Assembly: GCF_004000765.1 (NCBI RefSeq)
Contig: NZ_BILW01000002.1
Location: forward strand, 186,001 to 250,000
DNA from: Paenibacillus chondroitinus NBRC 15376
GTDB taxonomy: Bacteria; Bacillota; Bacilli; Paenibacillales; NBRC-103111
Reading direction: 5' to 3'
Length of the DNA stretch: 64,000 nt
Position numbers and translations under genes: made by a program. Under the pieces are notes generated by a model. The model was given only the letters and a program-made list of their open reading frames with translations, had not been told where the DNA came from and did no database searches. Shown here piece by piece: positions 36,739 to 45,481 of the stretch. Position 1 is the first letter of the stretch. Each line of letters begins with the position of its first letter.

Positions 36739-38724
36739 TTACTTAGCCGCTATCTCAGCACTTTTCTTCCAAATGATTCTTTCGCCTATGCGCAAGACAA
36801 CATCGACTTGATGTGTCCCCATAGCTAACGGACGTGATGTTTTCAAGCTAAACAGGGCAACACTTGAACTTTGATCCGGCTGATTCACAATTCCTTTGTT
36901 CACGGAATTATGCTCGATTCCTCCGCGGTCTTCTCCCTCTTCGATGCTCAGTTGAAGCGGCATTTGCCCGGCATCGTAATCTTCCCTGCTGGTCCAGTCA
37001 TTCACGAATGCCTGTAGTTCCAGCCGTCCGCTCTTCACACTTGGCGGAATGTTTTCGGCAATTACGGTATAATTTTTCTCAAACAAACTGTACTCATTTC
37101 CGGCAACTACTTGCGTTAACCCAAAGAGCGCCAGCACATCTTTTAAATTTATATACCAGCCTCCCTCTATAAGCTGAGCAGGCTTATCCAGAGGCACGTT
37201 CCCGCCTGCCTCTTCTTGCCAATGCACAACAGCACTGGCTTGATTTGCTTGCAAATCGAAGGAGTAATCGCCCTTGGTAAGCGTAATCTCATTCTTACCC
37301 GAAGCGGTGCTTACTTCATAGTGATACAGATCGGCCAGCTGGTTCACGTTTAAATAAGATTGGCCTTTGTCCGTGTAGCCTATCCTTACACCCGTGTTAA
37401 GCTGTAAATCTCCAGTGCCAGTCGATAGAATATTCACACCATTGGTCTCCGTCTTGGCAACATGAGCTATCGTTTGAGAATCCTCATCCCACAGTGTATC
37501 CTGCGTACCGTTCCAAAATGGAATCCACCCCGATCGGTTATCAACGTGTACTTTCAGCCACATAGATCCGCCATTCGGCGGATTCCAAGCCTCTGTCACT
37601 TCCACTGTCTGATTGCGCAGCAGCAATGTCGTGTCGTTAAACGGCACTTCCGGATATTGCGACAGTTCTCTTGCATCCTTAACCAACATCTTCCAGTGCA
37701 CAGGTACGGCAGAATCCGGGTCTCCGACCAGCTTGTTAATCCATCCTGTTCCCTTCGAGGAACGCACATGATACCAGGTGCTGTTATGCCAAATTTCGTA
37801 TGGACCTCTACCCGTCCATAAAGGTTCTACGATTTTCTCAAAAGCAATGACCGTCTCGTCTTTAAGCACCGCATCAACTTTCGCCAACCCCGCGAAAACA
37901 GTAGGGAATAACGGCGTCTCTCGCGCAATTTTCAGTGTTTCATCTGCCGGAAGAATGGTCACACCTTTGTCCCGCGTCCAGACTGTCCCTTGATCGGTTT
38001 GAACTTCGAAAGCGCGATCATATATCGTTGTAAATTCATGGATAATCGTGAAATCTCCGGCTGTCGTCGAAGACCAGTCCATCAACTGCTGATCTATACC
38101 CATTGCCGCGCCAAGGTCGCTTTTTACGGGAAGATTATTATAATGTGCTTTGCTCTGAACGTCGTGAACAGTGCCAATTTGATTAATTGGAATAAACGCC
38201 CAAAGATCGCCTAACCAATTTGTATGCACCTTAATCCAAGATTTGCGGTTGGGATCGTTGGTATAGAACCACATCTTTTCAGCATCTGTCACTTCCACCT
38301 CTTGGGGAGATAAAGCGGCGACAGGATCACTTTTCGTGCTTGGACTGCGATAAAGCGGTGTTTCATCTAAAAGCGTGATCCGCTTAGGCGGTGCAATCTC
38401 AATTTCCCAAGGTTTTGGCCTGATCCAACGAGGTCCGAACATGGTTTCGATTTTCCAAGTCGCCTCGCCGATCGACCAGCCGCTTTCGGTTTCCAGTACA
38501 TGCACGGTCTGCGGAGCAAATGTTCCTTCAGGATTCGTGTTGTACGTATCCGCCGCAGCGTAATAAGGTGTGTCAGCTAGCAGTTCTATCTCGGCCGGGA
38601 ATCGAAGCCCCTCTGGAGCAAAAGAACCTCCATAGATTGTATCCGCAGCCGCTTGGGACACATAGCCAGCCAAACCCATCGCTGCTGCAATAACCGTGAA
38701 TGTGTACAGCTTTATTTTCATCAT
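36739..38724 (-). CDS. Secreted multi-SH3-like protein with copper-amine-oxidase-N-like region
   Basis: 661 residues. A signal peptide (MMKIKLYTFTVIAAAMGLAG, likely cut after the SQAAA) leads a secreted or wall-bound protein. Repeated units of the pattern LL..TPLY..P......LSPQ.VEV.......W......WI (for example near residues 47, 130, 260 and 350) look like bacterial SH3-like domains. The later part (LNTGVRIGYTDKGQSYLNVNQLADLYHYEV, quoted in part) resembles the Cu-amine-oxidase N-terminal domain that many Paenibacillus surface proteins carry. No catalytic domain was seen. It may bind cell wall, but the function is unknown. Confidence 0.7.
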   Translation of the reverse strand: MMKIKLYTFTVIAAAMGLAGYVSQAAADTIYGGSFAPEGLRFPAEIELLADTPYYAAADTYNTNPEGTFAPQTVHVLETESGWSIGEATWKIETMFGPRWIRPKPWEIEIAPPKRITLLDETPLYRSPSTKSDPVAALSPQEVEVTDAEKMWFYTNDPNRKSWIKVHTNWLGDLWAFIPINQIGTVHDVQSKAHYNNLPVKSDLGAAMGIDQQLMDWSSTTAGDFTIIHEFTTIYDRAFEVQTDQGTVWTRDKGVTILPADETLKIARETPLFPTVFAGLAKVDAVLKDETVIAFEKIVEPLWTGRGPYEIWHNSTWYHVRSSKGTGWINKLVGDPDSAVPVHWKMLVKDARELSQYPEVPFNDTTLLLRNQTVEVTEAWNPPNGGSMWLKVHVDNRSGWIPFWNGTQDTLWDEDSQTIAHVAKTETNGVNILSTGTGDLQLNTGVRIGYTDKGQSYLNVNQLADLYHYEVSTASGKNEITLTKGDYSFDLQANQASAVVHWQEEAGGNVPLDKPAQLIEGGWYINLKDVLALFGLTQVVAGNEYSLFEKNYTVIAENIPPSVKSGRLELQAFVNDWTSREDYDAGQMPLQLSIEEGEDRGGIEHNSVNKGIVNQPDQSSSVALFSLKTSRPLAMGTHQVDVVLRIGERIIWKKSAEIAAK

Positions 38725-38821
38725 CGTAAACTCACCGCTTCCGCATTTTATTTAAAGGAAAATACTTCCACAACTTAGACGTTCTCCTGGTTAATAAGTT
38801 GCTTTTTTACGATTACTTTAC

Positions 38822-38850
38822 TTGACCTCGCTACTTTAGTACTATAACAA
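38822..38850 (+). promoter_or_regulatory. Probable promoter of greA
   Basis: TTGACC at 38822-38827 with TATAAC or TAACAA beginning 15-17 bases later (38843-38850), 30 bases before the greA start. The -10 element is ambiguous. Confidence 0.45.
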
Positions 38851-38877
38851 GTATCGAATACATGAGGAGCTGTAAAA

Positions 38878-39348
38878 ATGTCCAATGATGAAATCATCCT
38901 AACTCCCGAAGGATTGCGCAGTTTAGAACTTGAGCTTGAGGAATTGAAAACCGTTAAACGCAAAGAATTGGCAAGCCGGATTAAGACAGCCATTAGTTAC
39001 GGTGACTTGAAAGAGAACAGCGAATACCATTCGGCCAAAGAAGAGCAAGGCTTCATGGAAACGAGAGTTTTAACCATCGAAAGAATGTTAAAAAAGGCGC
39101 GCGTTGTAACGAATCTGGATACATCTACCGTTCAAGTAGGATCGACGGTGGTCCTTAATGATGTGGAATTCGCCGAGAAAATTGAATACAAGATTGTAGG
39201 TACCTCTGAAGCAAATGTCAATGAAAATAAAATCTCCTACGAAAGCCCGCTTGGCGTCTCGCTCATGGGCAAAAAAGTTGGCGATACGATCAGCGTCAAT
39301 GCGCCAATGGGTGTTATCTCCTACGAACTGCTTGAGATTCGCGTATAG
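38878..39348 (+). CDS. greA: Transcription elongation factor GreA
   Basis: 156 residues, the standard GreA length. It has the N-terminal coiled coil with the acidic tip (YGDLKENSEYHSAKEEQGFM), which enters the RNA polymerase secondary channel to trigger cleavage of backtracked RNA. The C-terminal FKBP-like domain includes the sequence SPLGVSLMGKKVGDTISVNA. The start ATG at 38878 follows GAGGAGCTG. It is monocistronic between a promoter and a terminator. Confidence 0.95.
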   Translation: MSNDEIILTPEGLRSLELELEELKTVKRKELASRIKTAISYGDLKENSEYHSAKEEQGFMETRVLTIERMLKKARVVTNLDTSTVQVGSTVVLNDVEFAEKIEYKIVGTSEANVNENKISYESPLGVSLMGKKVGDTISVNAPMGVISYELLEIRV

Positions 39349-39363
39349 TCTGGGTAACAAAAA

Positions 39364-39405
39364 AGGGCTGTCTCCTTGTAGATATATCTACCGGAAGACA
39401 GCCCT
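39364..39405. terminator. Bidirectional terminator between greA and the glutamate racemase gene
   Basis: AGGGCTGTCT pairs with AGACAGCCCT, with an inner GTAGATATATCTAC stem and A/T runs on both sides. Confidence 0.85.
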
Positions 39406-39427
39406 ATTTGGTATTCTCCTTCAACTC

Positions 39428-40204
39428 TTATACCCCAACGACTTCAAAAAGCTCCAGTGCTTTCCGCATCTTCTCCAAGTACTCAGGATTACCATCCGAG
39501 CACATCCATTTCAGATTGGAATGTCCTTTGCCAAGAAGCTGGTCTCGATCACTTAGCAGCTGAGTCAGCCGGTTCACTGTGCCTGCGCTTCCATCAACAA
39601 TCTGGATATGATCCGGCAGAATCTTTTTCAATACGCTTCGGAAAAAGGGAAAATGCGTACATCCAAGGACTAACGTACCATACATACTCAGGTCGAACGA
39701 AGCAAACTGGGTATGAAAATAATCAATAATTAGCTGGCTATCCACGTTTAATTGCTCACAAAATTGAACTAATTCCGGCATTGGCAGCGAATCCACCATG
39801 TGCATGTCATCGATACGGGAAACAAGCTCCCTGTATTTGGACTCTTTGAGCGTTAAAGGTGTAGCGAGCACAAGCACTCTTTTTCCCGAAGAACGGTTCA
39901 TGGCAAGCGCCGGCTTCACCGCAGGTTCCATGCCGATAATCGGCATTTCGTAGATGTTGCGAAGTTCTGCGATCGCAATGCTCGTTGCCGTGTTACAAGC
40001 AATAACGAGTGCACTAACCTCTTCCTTGCTGATGGTTTCCACCGCTTGTTTCACAAAAGAAAGGACTTCATCCTTCGATTTCGTTCCGTATGGCACGTGC
40101 AGCGTATCTGCAAAATAAAGAAAGTCTTCATGAGGCAATTGCTTCATGGCTTCGTGTAAGACGGAAATTCCGCCTATTCCTGAATCAAAAAAAGCTATTC
40201 TCAT
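39428..40204 (-). CDS. murI: Glutamate racemase
   Basis: 258 residues. Interconverts L- and D-glutamate for peptidoglycan. The two catalytic Cys are in VIACNTAT (about residue 70) and LVLGCTHFPF (about 180), with FDSGIGGISVL at the N-terminus and PYGTKSKDE in the substrate site. The length is normal for Gram-positive RacE/MurI. It lies downstream of the Cof-type phosphatase gene on the same strand, separated by about 30 bases. Confidence 0.94.
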   Translation of the reverse strand: MRIAFFDSGIGGISVLHEAMKQLPHEDFLYFADTLHVPYGTKSKDEVLSFVKQAVETISKEEVSALVIACNTATSIAIAELRNIYEMPIIGMEPAVKPALAMNRSSGKRVLVLATPLTLKESKYRELVSRIDDMHMVDSLPMPELVQFCEQLNVDSQLIIDYFHTQFASFDLSMYGTLVLGCTHFPFFRSVLKKILPDHIQIVDGSAGTVNRLTQLLSDRDQLLGKGHSNLKWMCSDGNPEYLEKMRKALELFEVVGV

Positions 40205-40235
40205 TTGTTTTCACCCTGATCTCGTTCTTTCGATG

Positions 40236-41006
40236 TTAGAGCAATCCTGCTGTTATAAGTCCATTGCGAACGCCATCTTCATCCACATGCGTCGTCACAT
40301 GATCGGCATAAGGAAGCAAATCCTTGTGGGAGTTCCCCATCGCGATGCCCATCCCAACAAAGGAAAGCATTTCCATATCATTCAAGCCATCGCCAAATGC
40401 AACTGCTTCTTCCGGTTTAATGCCTACAAGCTCAAGCAGTGCTGCAATCCCTTGTGCTTTGGAACCTCCAGCCGGTAAAACATCAATCGCGTGCTGATGC
40501 CAGCGAATCAGCTTAAATTCCGTTTGAAGCTCTTCATACAAATGTTCATCCGTATCTTCACAGTGCAGGAAAATCTGATAAATATCGTTCGTTTTCCAGA
40601 AATCCGGGTCATACCCTGGCAAATCCACCTTCAACGATGAAACGGATCCTGTTACGAATGGATGATCTTCCGTGTCCGTAAAAAACTGATGCTCCCCCTC
40701 GAATACGAGAGAATGTTTGTACTTCGCGGCAAGTTTGACCAAAGCTTCAATGCTGCTTTTGGCAATGATGCGTCTGTACAGTGGCTCCCCACGATACACG
40801 GCATATCCGCCGTTCAAACAAACATAGGAATCGATCCCGAGCTGCTCAGCCAAGGGCTTAATGAAGTATGGGGCTCGTCCGGTAGCAATCACCGGTTCAA
40901 TGCCTTGCTGCTTTAATTGGTGAATAGCGGTTACTGTGGAAGCTGGAACCTGCTTTTCCTCATTGACAAGCGTACCGTCGATATCAAAAAACACAATTTT
41001 ATACAC
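40236..41006 (-). CDS. Cof-type HAD hydrolase (sugar phosphatase-like)
   Basis: 256 residues from a GTG start with AAAGGAG before it. HAD motifs: I FFDIDGTLV (nucleophile Asp), II ATGRAP, III the Lys in GGSKAQGI, IV FGDGLNDMEML. The cap between motifs II and III is the C2 type of the Cof/YbjI/YidA group, which removes phosphate from sugar phosphates or flavin and other metabolites. Substrate unknown. Confidence 0.9.
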   Translation of the reverse strand: MYKIVFFDIDGTLVNEEKQVPASTVTAIHQLKQQGIEPVIATGRAPYFIKPLAEQLGIDSYVCLNGGYAVYRGEPLYRRIIAKSSIEALVKLAAKYKHSLVFEGEHQFFTDTEDHPFVTGSVSSLKVDLPGYDPDFWKTNDIYQIFLHCEDTDEHLYEELQTEFKLIRWHQHAIDVLPAGGSKAQGIAALLELVGIKPEEAVAFGDGLNDMEMLSFVGMGIAMGNSHKDLLPYADHVTTHVDEDGVRNGLITAGLL

Positions 41007-41131
41007 AGTTGGGTCTCCTTTGCACTTGGCGGCAGCTGTCGCTGCCAGCCTTCTCTCTTTCTCTCATTAAACACCAAAAAGAGATAAAAAACAAAGAAAA
41101 AGAGAATCCCCCAGGCTTCTCTCCCCAATTT

Positions 41132-41662
41132 CTATACAATTTCATCAATCACACCGTAGGATAAAGCCTCCTCAGGACTCAGATACCAGTTTCGCTGATG
41201 CTCCTGAACACGAAGGATCTCATCTTGGGTTAGCTTTGTTTTAGATAAAAGGTATTCATCATAAATATTTTGCAGCCTCTGCGTTTCATCCACTCTATTC
41301 TTCAAATACTCCAGATGACCGTCAATATGCGTAGAAACAGCATGATACATAAAGGTGCTGAGCCTGCCGGCATACCTTTTGTGGCCACTCACAGCGATCA
41401 GCAAGCTCATGCTGGCAGCTAGTCCATACACGTAGGTGTGTACAGGCGTCTTGCTATTTTCGATCACATTAATGAGGCCTAGACCATCGTAGACGCTCCC
41501 CCCGTTGCTATTAATAATGACGTCAATGGGAATGCGTTTAAAATCTTTTTCCTTCTTATCTTTGTCATCATCAAATTGGTTTATTTTCATGATTTGCTCG
41601 ACAATCGTTTTCACAGAGCTTTTATTAATGCCATCGAATAGATATAAGGTTCTTTCATTCAT
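41132..41662 (-). CDS. ClpP-family serine protease, stand-alone
   Basis: 176 residues with the ClpP/SppA crotonase-like fold. INSNGGSVYDGLGLIN is the oxyanion loop, GLAASMSLLIAV holds the catalytic Ser and TFMYHAV holds the His. Its final part (LSPEEALSYGVIDEIV) is typical of ClpP. It is shorter than housekeeping ClpP (about 195) and lacks the usual N-terminal propeptide/axial loop, so it may be an adaptor-free paralogue or work with a partner ClpP. Cof-type phosphatase and membrane kinase genes flank it on the same strand but with gaps above 100 bases. Confidence 0.85.
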   Translation of the reverse strand: MNERTLYLFDGINKSSVKTIVEQIMKINQFDDDKDKKEKDFKRIPIDVIINSNGGSVYDGLGLINVIENSKTPVHTYVYGLAASMSLLIAVSGHKRYAGRLSTFMYHAVSTHIDGHLEYLKNRVDETQRLQNIYDEYLLSKTKLTQDEILRVQEHQRNWYLSPEEALSYGVIDEIV

Positions 41663-41813
41663 CGAAATGCCTCCTGTCCTATGGCCTATGATACAGTTAG
41701 TCTATTCCCGACAGAAGGACTTTGTAACACTTTTGATTGTTTTTGCTTATTTTTGGGCGAAAAAGAAAAGAACCTGGCACGGGGCCAGATTCATTTAGGT
41801 TTTTATAAGCAGG

Positions 41814-43814
41814 CTACCTATCTATGTGCTCATCAAATTGAACCGTAAAAATCGAACCCCTGCTTAACTCGGACTCCACCAACACCCTACCGTGATGAGC
41901 TTCTACAATCTCTTTAACAATAGACAGCCCGAGTCCCGTTCCCCCGATTTTCCTGCGATCCGAATTGTCTACCCTGTAAAATCTCGCAAACAATTTATCC
42001 AACGCATCGGCCGGAATGCCGAGTCCATAGTCTTGAATTTTGATGAGCACACGGCCATTCTCACGTTCCACATACACATCTATCTTCGATCGATCAGGAG
42101 AGTACTTGATGCTATTGGAGATCAAATTATGAAATACCTGTTTGAGACGTTCTTCGTCCCCGTGAATAAAAGGGAAATCATGAAGGACATGCAGTTCAAT
42201 CTCATGATTGTCTCTACCCTGCCATTGCTCCACGATTTCACCTACCAAATGTGCTGCGTTGAGCGTTTGAAAATGAAAGACCTGCCGTCCTGAATCCAAT
42301 CGCTGCAAGTCCAAAAAATCGTTGATTAGATTGGACAGCCGCATAGATTCCTTATGAATCGTCTCTACGTACTTGACTCGCTTGTCCTCCGTAACGTTCC
42401 GAGTCGCCAAAATCTCACTAAATCCCATAATGGAAGATAGCGGAGTTCGGATTTCATGGGAAATGATGGAGACAAATTCATTTTTCATCTCATCGATCCG
42501 CTCCTCTTCGGTCCGGTCCCTGAATCCGAACAAATGACCTCTGAGCGTGTCAGCCCCCTCGTTCACAATGGGATTGACATAACATTCATAATGCTTCATT
42601 TCACCGGAAAGCGATACTCTTGAGATCCTTTTCAAAAAAGGCGGTATACTTTGGTTGAAATAGGCCTCAACGAGGGATTTAAAAGTAGTGTCTGACGTTC
42701 GCATGCCTTCGCAATACGTGGACAAACAGTCCCCTTTGCGAATCGGATTTTCAAAAAAAAGCTCCACACGGCGGTTTGCAAAAATAACCCTGCCAACGGT
42801 ATCACACATGATGATAGCTTCATGACTGGACTCCAGCATTTGCTCGATAATCGTGTTCTGTTCGGAGATCGTCCTTTCCGCTTGCTGGCTTTCCCCAAGG
42901 AGCACTTTATAGCTAAACTCGCTCTCTTTGACTTTTCTATAAAGATCCGCCATGTTCAAATACATTTTCGTAAATTCATAGATCATGCCGGCCAGCACGA
43001 CATTCGAGCAGACAAAGGAGTTCAACTTCGCCACATACCAACCTAGACTGAAACGTCCGCCCCCGCAAAGAACAATGATTACATCCAGCATCATCGCTAG
43101 AATCGCTACGCAAAGCCATGTTGAGGTTACCGTACTAGCTTTAGTCCGGATGTAAAAGATGAGCAATGTGATGAACGTAAGTATAACGATCGGTATCCCA
43201 ACAAACTTAACAAATGAGGGAGACAGCTGTCCTTGTGACAAAACGGTTGGCAGCTGCTCAACGTAATGCGTCGTGAACAACGTACATACGGTCATCGCTA
43301 CAATTGTACCTACAAATGTACACCAACCGGCAATCTTAGCCTTGCGAGCACTGTACCGCACATTTTGGTGTTTGGCGTCAAGCCGCAAATAAATCAGGAC
43401 GGCCAGCGGAAAGCCGATATGCCAAAGCGCATACAGCCACACAGAGGTCTGTGGTCCCGAGTTGAACAACCCATTATCAGCAAAAACACGGGGGAAGGCG
43501 AGGATGTAAACCAAGCTCATGCCCGCCGAGTACAAATAGCCCGCAAAAAGAGCAAGCACGGCGGGTTGGCGGGAGATTTTAAACTGACTATATATCACAT
43601 AAGCCGTAATGAGTTCAAAGCAAACAACCGTAGAAAAAATAGCCGGCTGGAAGGCCGGCATTTCTCCTAGTTGAACGCGGACAAAGGGGACGGAAAATAA
43701 AGAGATCAGGGTTACTAAAGCCCCAATGATATAAGCAAACCGCCGCTGCGCACGATTAGACGGCATCGTTATTAAATTATATACCGCCGAAGGCAGCGCT
43801 TGATGTTGACTCAT
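41814..43814 (-). CDS. MASE4-PAS sensor histidine kinase
   Basis: 666 residues from the ATG at 43814 after CGGGGG; 18 upstream codons are open but have no binding site. The N-terminal 270 residues hold about seven membrane helices with the MASE4 features FVRVQLGEMPAFQPAIFS and GPQTSVWLYALWHIGFPLA. A PAS domain (about 340-440) and a HisKA/HATPase kinase follow (SHEIRTPLSSIMGFSEIL; HNLISNSIKYS; DYGLGIPADALDKLFARFYR; GTGLGLSIVKEIVEAHHG). MASE4 domains are integral-membrane sensors of unknown ligand. No response regulator gene adjoins it. Confidence 0.92.
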   Translation of the reverse strand: MSQHQALPSAVYNLITMPSNRAQRRFAYIIGALVTLISLFSVPFVRVQLGEMPAFQPAIFSTVVCFELITAYVIYSQFKISRQPAVLALFAGYLYSAGMSLVYILAFPRVFADNGLFNSGPQTSVWLYALWHIGFPLAVLIYLRLDAKHQNVRYSARKAKIAGWCTFVGTIVAMTVCTLFTTHYVEQLPTVLSQGQLSPSFVKFVGIPIVILTFITLLIFYIRTKASTVTSTWLCVAILAMMLDVIIVLCGGGRFSLGWYVAKLNSFVCSNVVLAGMIYEFTKMYLNMADLYRKVKESEFSYKVLLGESQQAERTISEQNTIIEQMLESSHEAIIMCDTVGRVIFANRRVELFFENPIRKGDCLSTYCEGMRTSDTTFKSLVEAYFNQSIPPFLKRISRVSLSGEMKHYECYVNPIVNEGADTLRGHLFGFRDRTEEERIDEMKNEFVSIISHEIRTPLSSIMGFSEILATRNVTEDKRVKYVETIHKESMRLSNLINDFLDLQRLDSGRQVFHFQTLNAAHLVGEIVEQWQGRDNHEIELHVLHDFPFIHGDEERLKQVFHNLISNSIKYSPDRSKIDVYVERENGRVLIKIQDYGLGIPADALDKLFARFYRVDNSDRRKIGGTGLGLSIVKEIVEAHHGRVLVESELSRGSIFTVQFDEHIDR

Positions 43815-43908
43815 GATTAACCCCCGATAATGCTTAGCTTTGTGCTTTACACGGTACGAAAGCCTCACTTCTTATTGTGGCAAGAAATGAGGCTCCTTAT
43901 GATAAAGC

Positions 43909-44226
43909 TTACGTATTTTCTTCCATGTGAGCTTGGTAGCGCTCCAGCGAGACTAAGCGATCCTCAATGAGTTCAATGTCCTCTGATTGAAGCAGGAAGC
44001 TTTGCAGCGAGGCGCCTTCGTCATCTGCAATTGCAATTTCACCTTTCGCATTCACGACTCTATGCCAAGGCAGCTTGTACTTTTTGCTCATGGCATGCAA
44101 GATCCGCACGACCTGACGGGCTCCTCTAGGGCTTCCCGCAAGGCGCGAAATCTGCCCGTAGGTCATCACTTGGCCTTCCGGGATGGATCGGATAATTTCG
44201 ATCACTCGCTCCGTGTACGGTGTCAT
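43909..44226 (-). CDS. Alkyltransferase-like protein (MGMT fold without the active Cys)
   Basis: 105 residues matching the DNA-binding domain of O6-methylguanine-DNA methyltransferase: IPEGQVMTYGQISRLAGSPR (helix-turn-helix with the Arg finger) and ILHAMSKKYKLPWHRVVNAK. Where the repair enzyme has PCHR, this protein has PWHR, so it cannot take up an alkyl group. Such ATL/YbaZ proteins bind alkylated bases and hand them to nucleotide excision repair. Its start lies one base before the stop codon of the upstream lactonase gene, so they are co-transcribed. Confidence 0.9.
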   Translation of the reverse strand: MTPYTERVIEIIRSIPEGQVMTYGQISRLAGSPRGARQVVRILHAMSKKYKLPWHRVVNAKGEIAIADDEGASLQSFLLQSEDIELIEDRLVSLERYQAHMEENT

Positions 44227-44227
44227 G

Positions 44228-45310
44228 TTAGCCTACAATGGTGGCAAATTTGATGCATACCGGTTTGGACAGCGTCAGCACGCTTCCCGTTGGCAACAGC
44301 TTCCCAGTTGCTGCATTTCTTGCGAACGATACAATGTTATCGGAGTCTTTGTTTGCGACTAAAAGATGTGCCCCGTCCGGTGAAAGGGCAAAATTGCGTG
44401 GATGCTTCCCTAACGTAGGTGCATATTCAACAGGAGACAATTTACCTGTATCCGCATCAATGGCGTACACAACGATGCTGTCATGCCCGCGATTCGAACC
44501 GTAAAGATACTTGCCGTCCGGAGAAACGTGAATATCCGCGCAAGCATTTTCACCTTCGAACGCCTCAGGCAGCGTAGAAATCGTTTGAATTTCAGTAAGT
44601 TCGCCCTGCTCCTCTCTGTAGCTGAAAGCTGTCACAGTTGAGCCTAACTCATTGATGACATAACCATATGTATAGGATGGGTGAAAGGCAAAATGACGCG
44701 GGCCTGAGCCTGGAGCGACGGACACTTCACTGTGAGGATGCAGCTTTTTCGCAGCAAGATCCAGCTTGTACAGCTTTATTTTATCCAATCCTAAATCACA
44801 AACGCCTACATAGGTATTCGTACGATCCAAGAAAACGGAATGAGCACGCGGTCTATCCTGCACCTCCAAAAGACTGGAGCCTTCATGCTGCTGAATATCT
44901 GCATTCTCGCCAATTCGTCCGTCCGCCAGCACAGGCGACAAGCCCACCATGCCCCCGTGATAGCTCGAAACCATAACGACTTGATTCGAATGATCAAGCT
45001 GGATATGGCAAGTCGTCGCTGGAAGCGTAATCTCATTATTCAAAAAAGCTAATTTCCCCGAGACCGTGTCAATATCATAGGAACTTGCTGCTCCGCAGCG
45101 TTGACCGTTTGCATCCGTTCCTTCCGATATCGCGTAAAGCCTCCAATTTTCTTTATCAACGGAGAGAAACGTTGGATTTTGCAAGCCATCCACTTCATGA
45201 AGGACTTCCAGACTTCCATTCCCTTCTCCAAATTGACATGTATACACGCCTGGATTGCTTGAATCCGCATAGGAACCAATAAATGCTAACGTTTTTTGGG
45301 ATTTAGACAT
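44228..45310 (-). CDS. Lactonase-family beta-propeller (6-phosphogluconolactonase-like, YkgB type)
   Basis: 360 residues from the ATG at 45310 with TAGGAG 9 bases upstream. The seven-bladed propeller repeats include FLSVDKENWRLYAISEG, GPRHFAFHPSYTYGYVINE, DIHVSPDGKYLYGSNRGHDS and NFALSPDGAHLLVANKDSDN, typical of the lactonase family PF10282. Members hydrolyse 6-phosphogluconolactone or other lactones. Transcribed with the alkyltransferase-like gene. Confidence 0.88.
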   Translation of the reverse strand: MSKSQKTLAFIGSYADSSNPGVYTCQFGEGNGSLEVLHEVDGLQNPTFLSVDKENWRLYAISEGTDANGQRCGAASSYDIDTVSGKLAFLNNEITLPATTCHIQLDHSNQVVMVSSYHGGMVGLSPVLADGRIGENADIQQHEGSSLLEVQDRPRAHSVFLDRTNTYVGVCDLGLDKIKLYKLDLAAKKLHPHSEVSVAPGSGPRHFAFHPSYTYGYVINELGSTVTAFSYREEQGELTEIQTISTLPEAFEGENACADIHVSPDGKYLYGSNRGHDSIVVYAIDADTGKLSPVEYAPTLGKHPRNFALSPDGAHLLVANKDSDNIVSFARNAATGKLLPTGSVLTLSKPVCIKFATIVG

Positions 45311-45449
45311 AATAACCATCTCCTATCTATAAATTTCCTATGTGCATTATCTCAAATCCAGTCCTCAGGAGCAATATGTGGGGGATTAGGATACGTTGGA
45401 CGGGTAGTGGGGCTGGTTCCATAGGAAAGCACACCGCCACAAACAAAAA

Positions 45450-45474
45450 AAAGACGGACACATCGTCCGTCTTT
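45450..45474 (-). terminator. Terminator of the proline catabolic operon
   Basis: AAAGACGGAC and GTCCGTCTTT form a 10-bp stem with ACATC-size loop and TTTTTTT after it on the leftward strand, directly after the P5C dehydrogenase gene. Confidence 0.88.
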
Positions 45475-45481
45475 CCCATTA

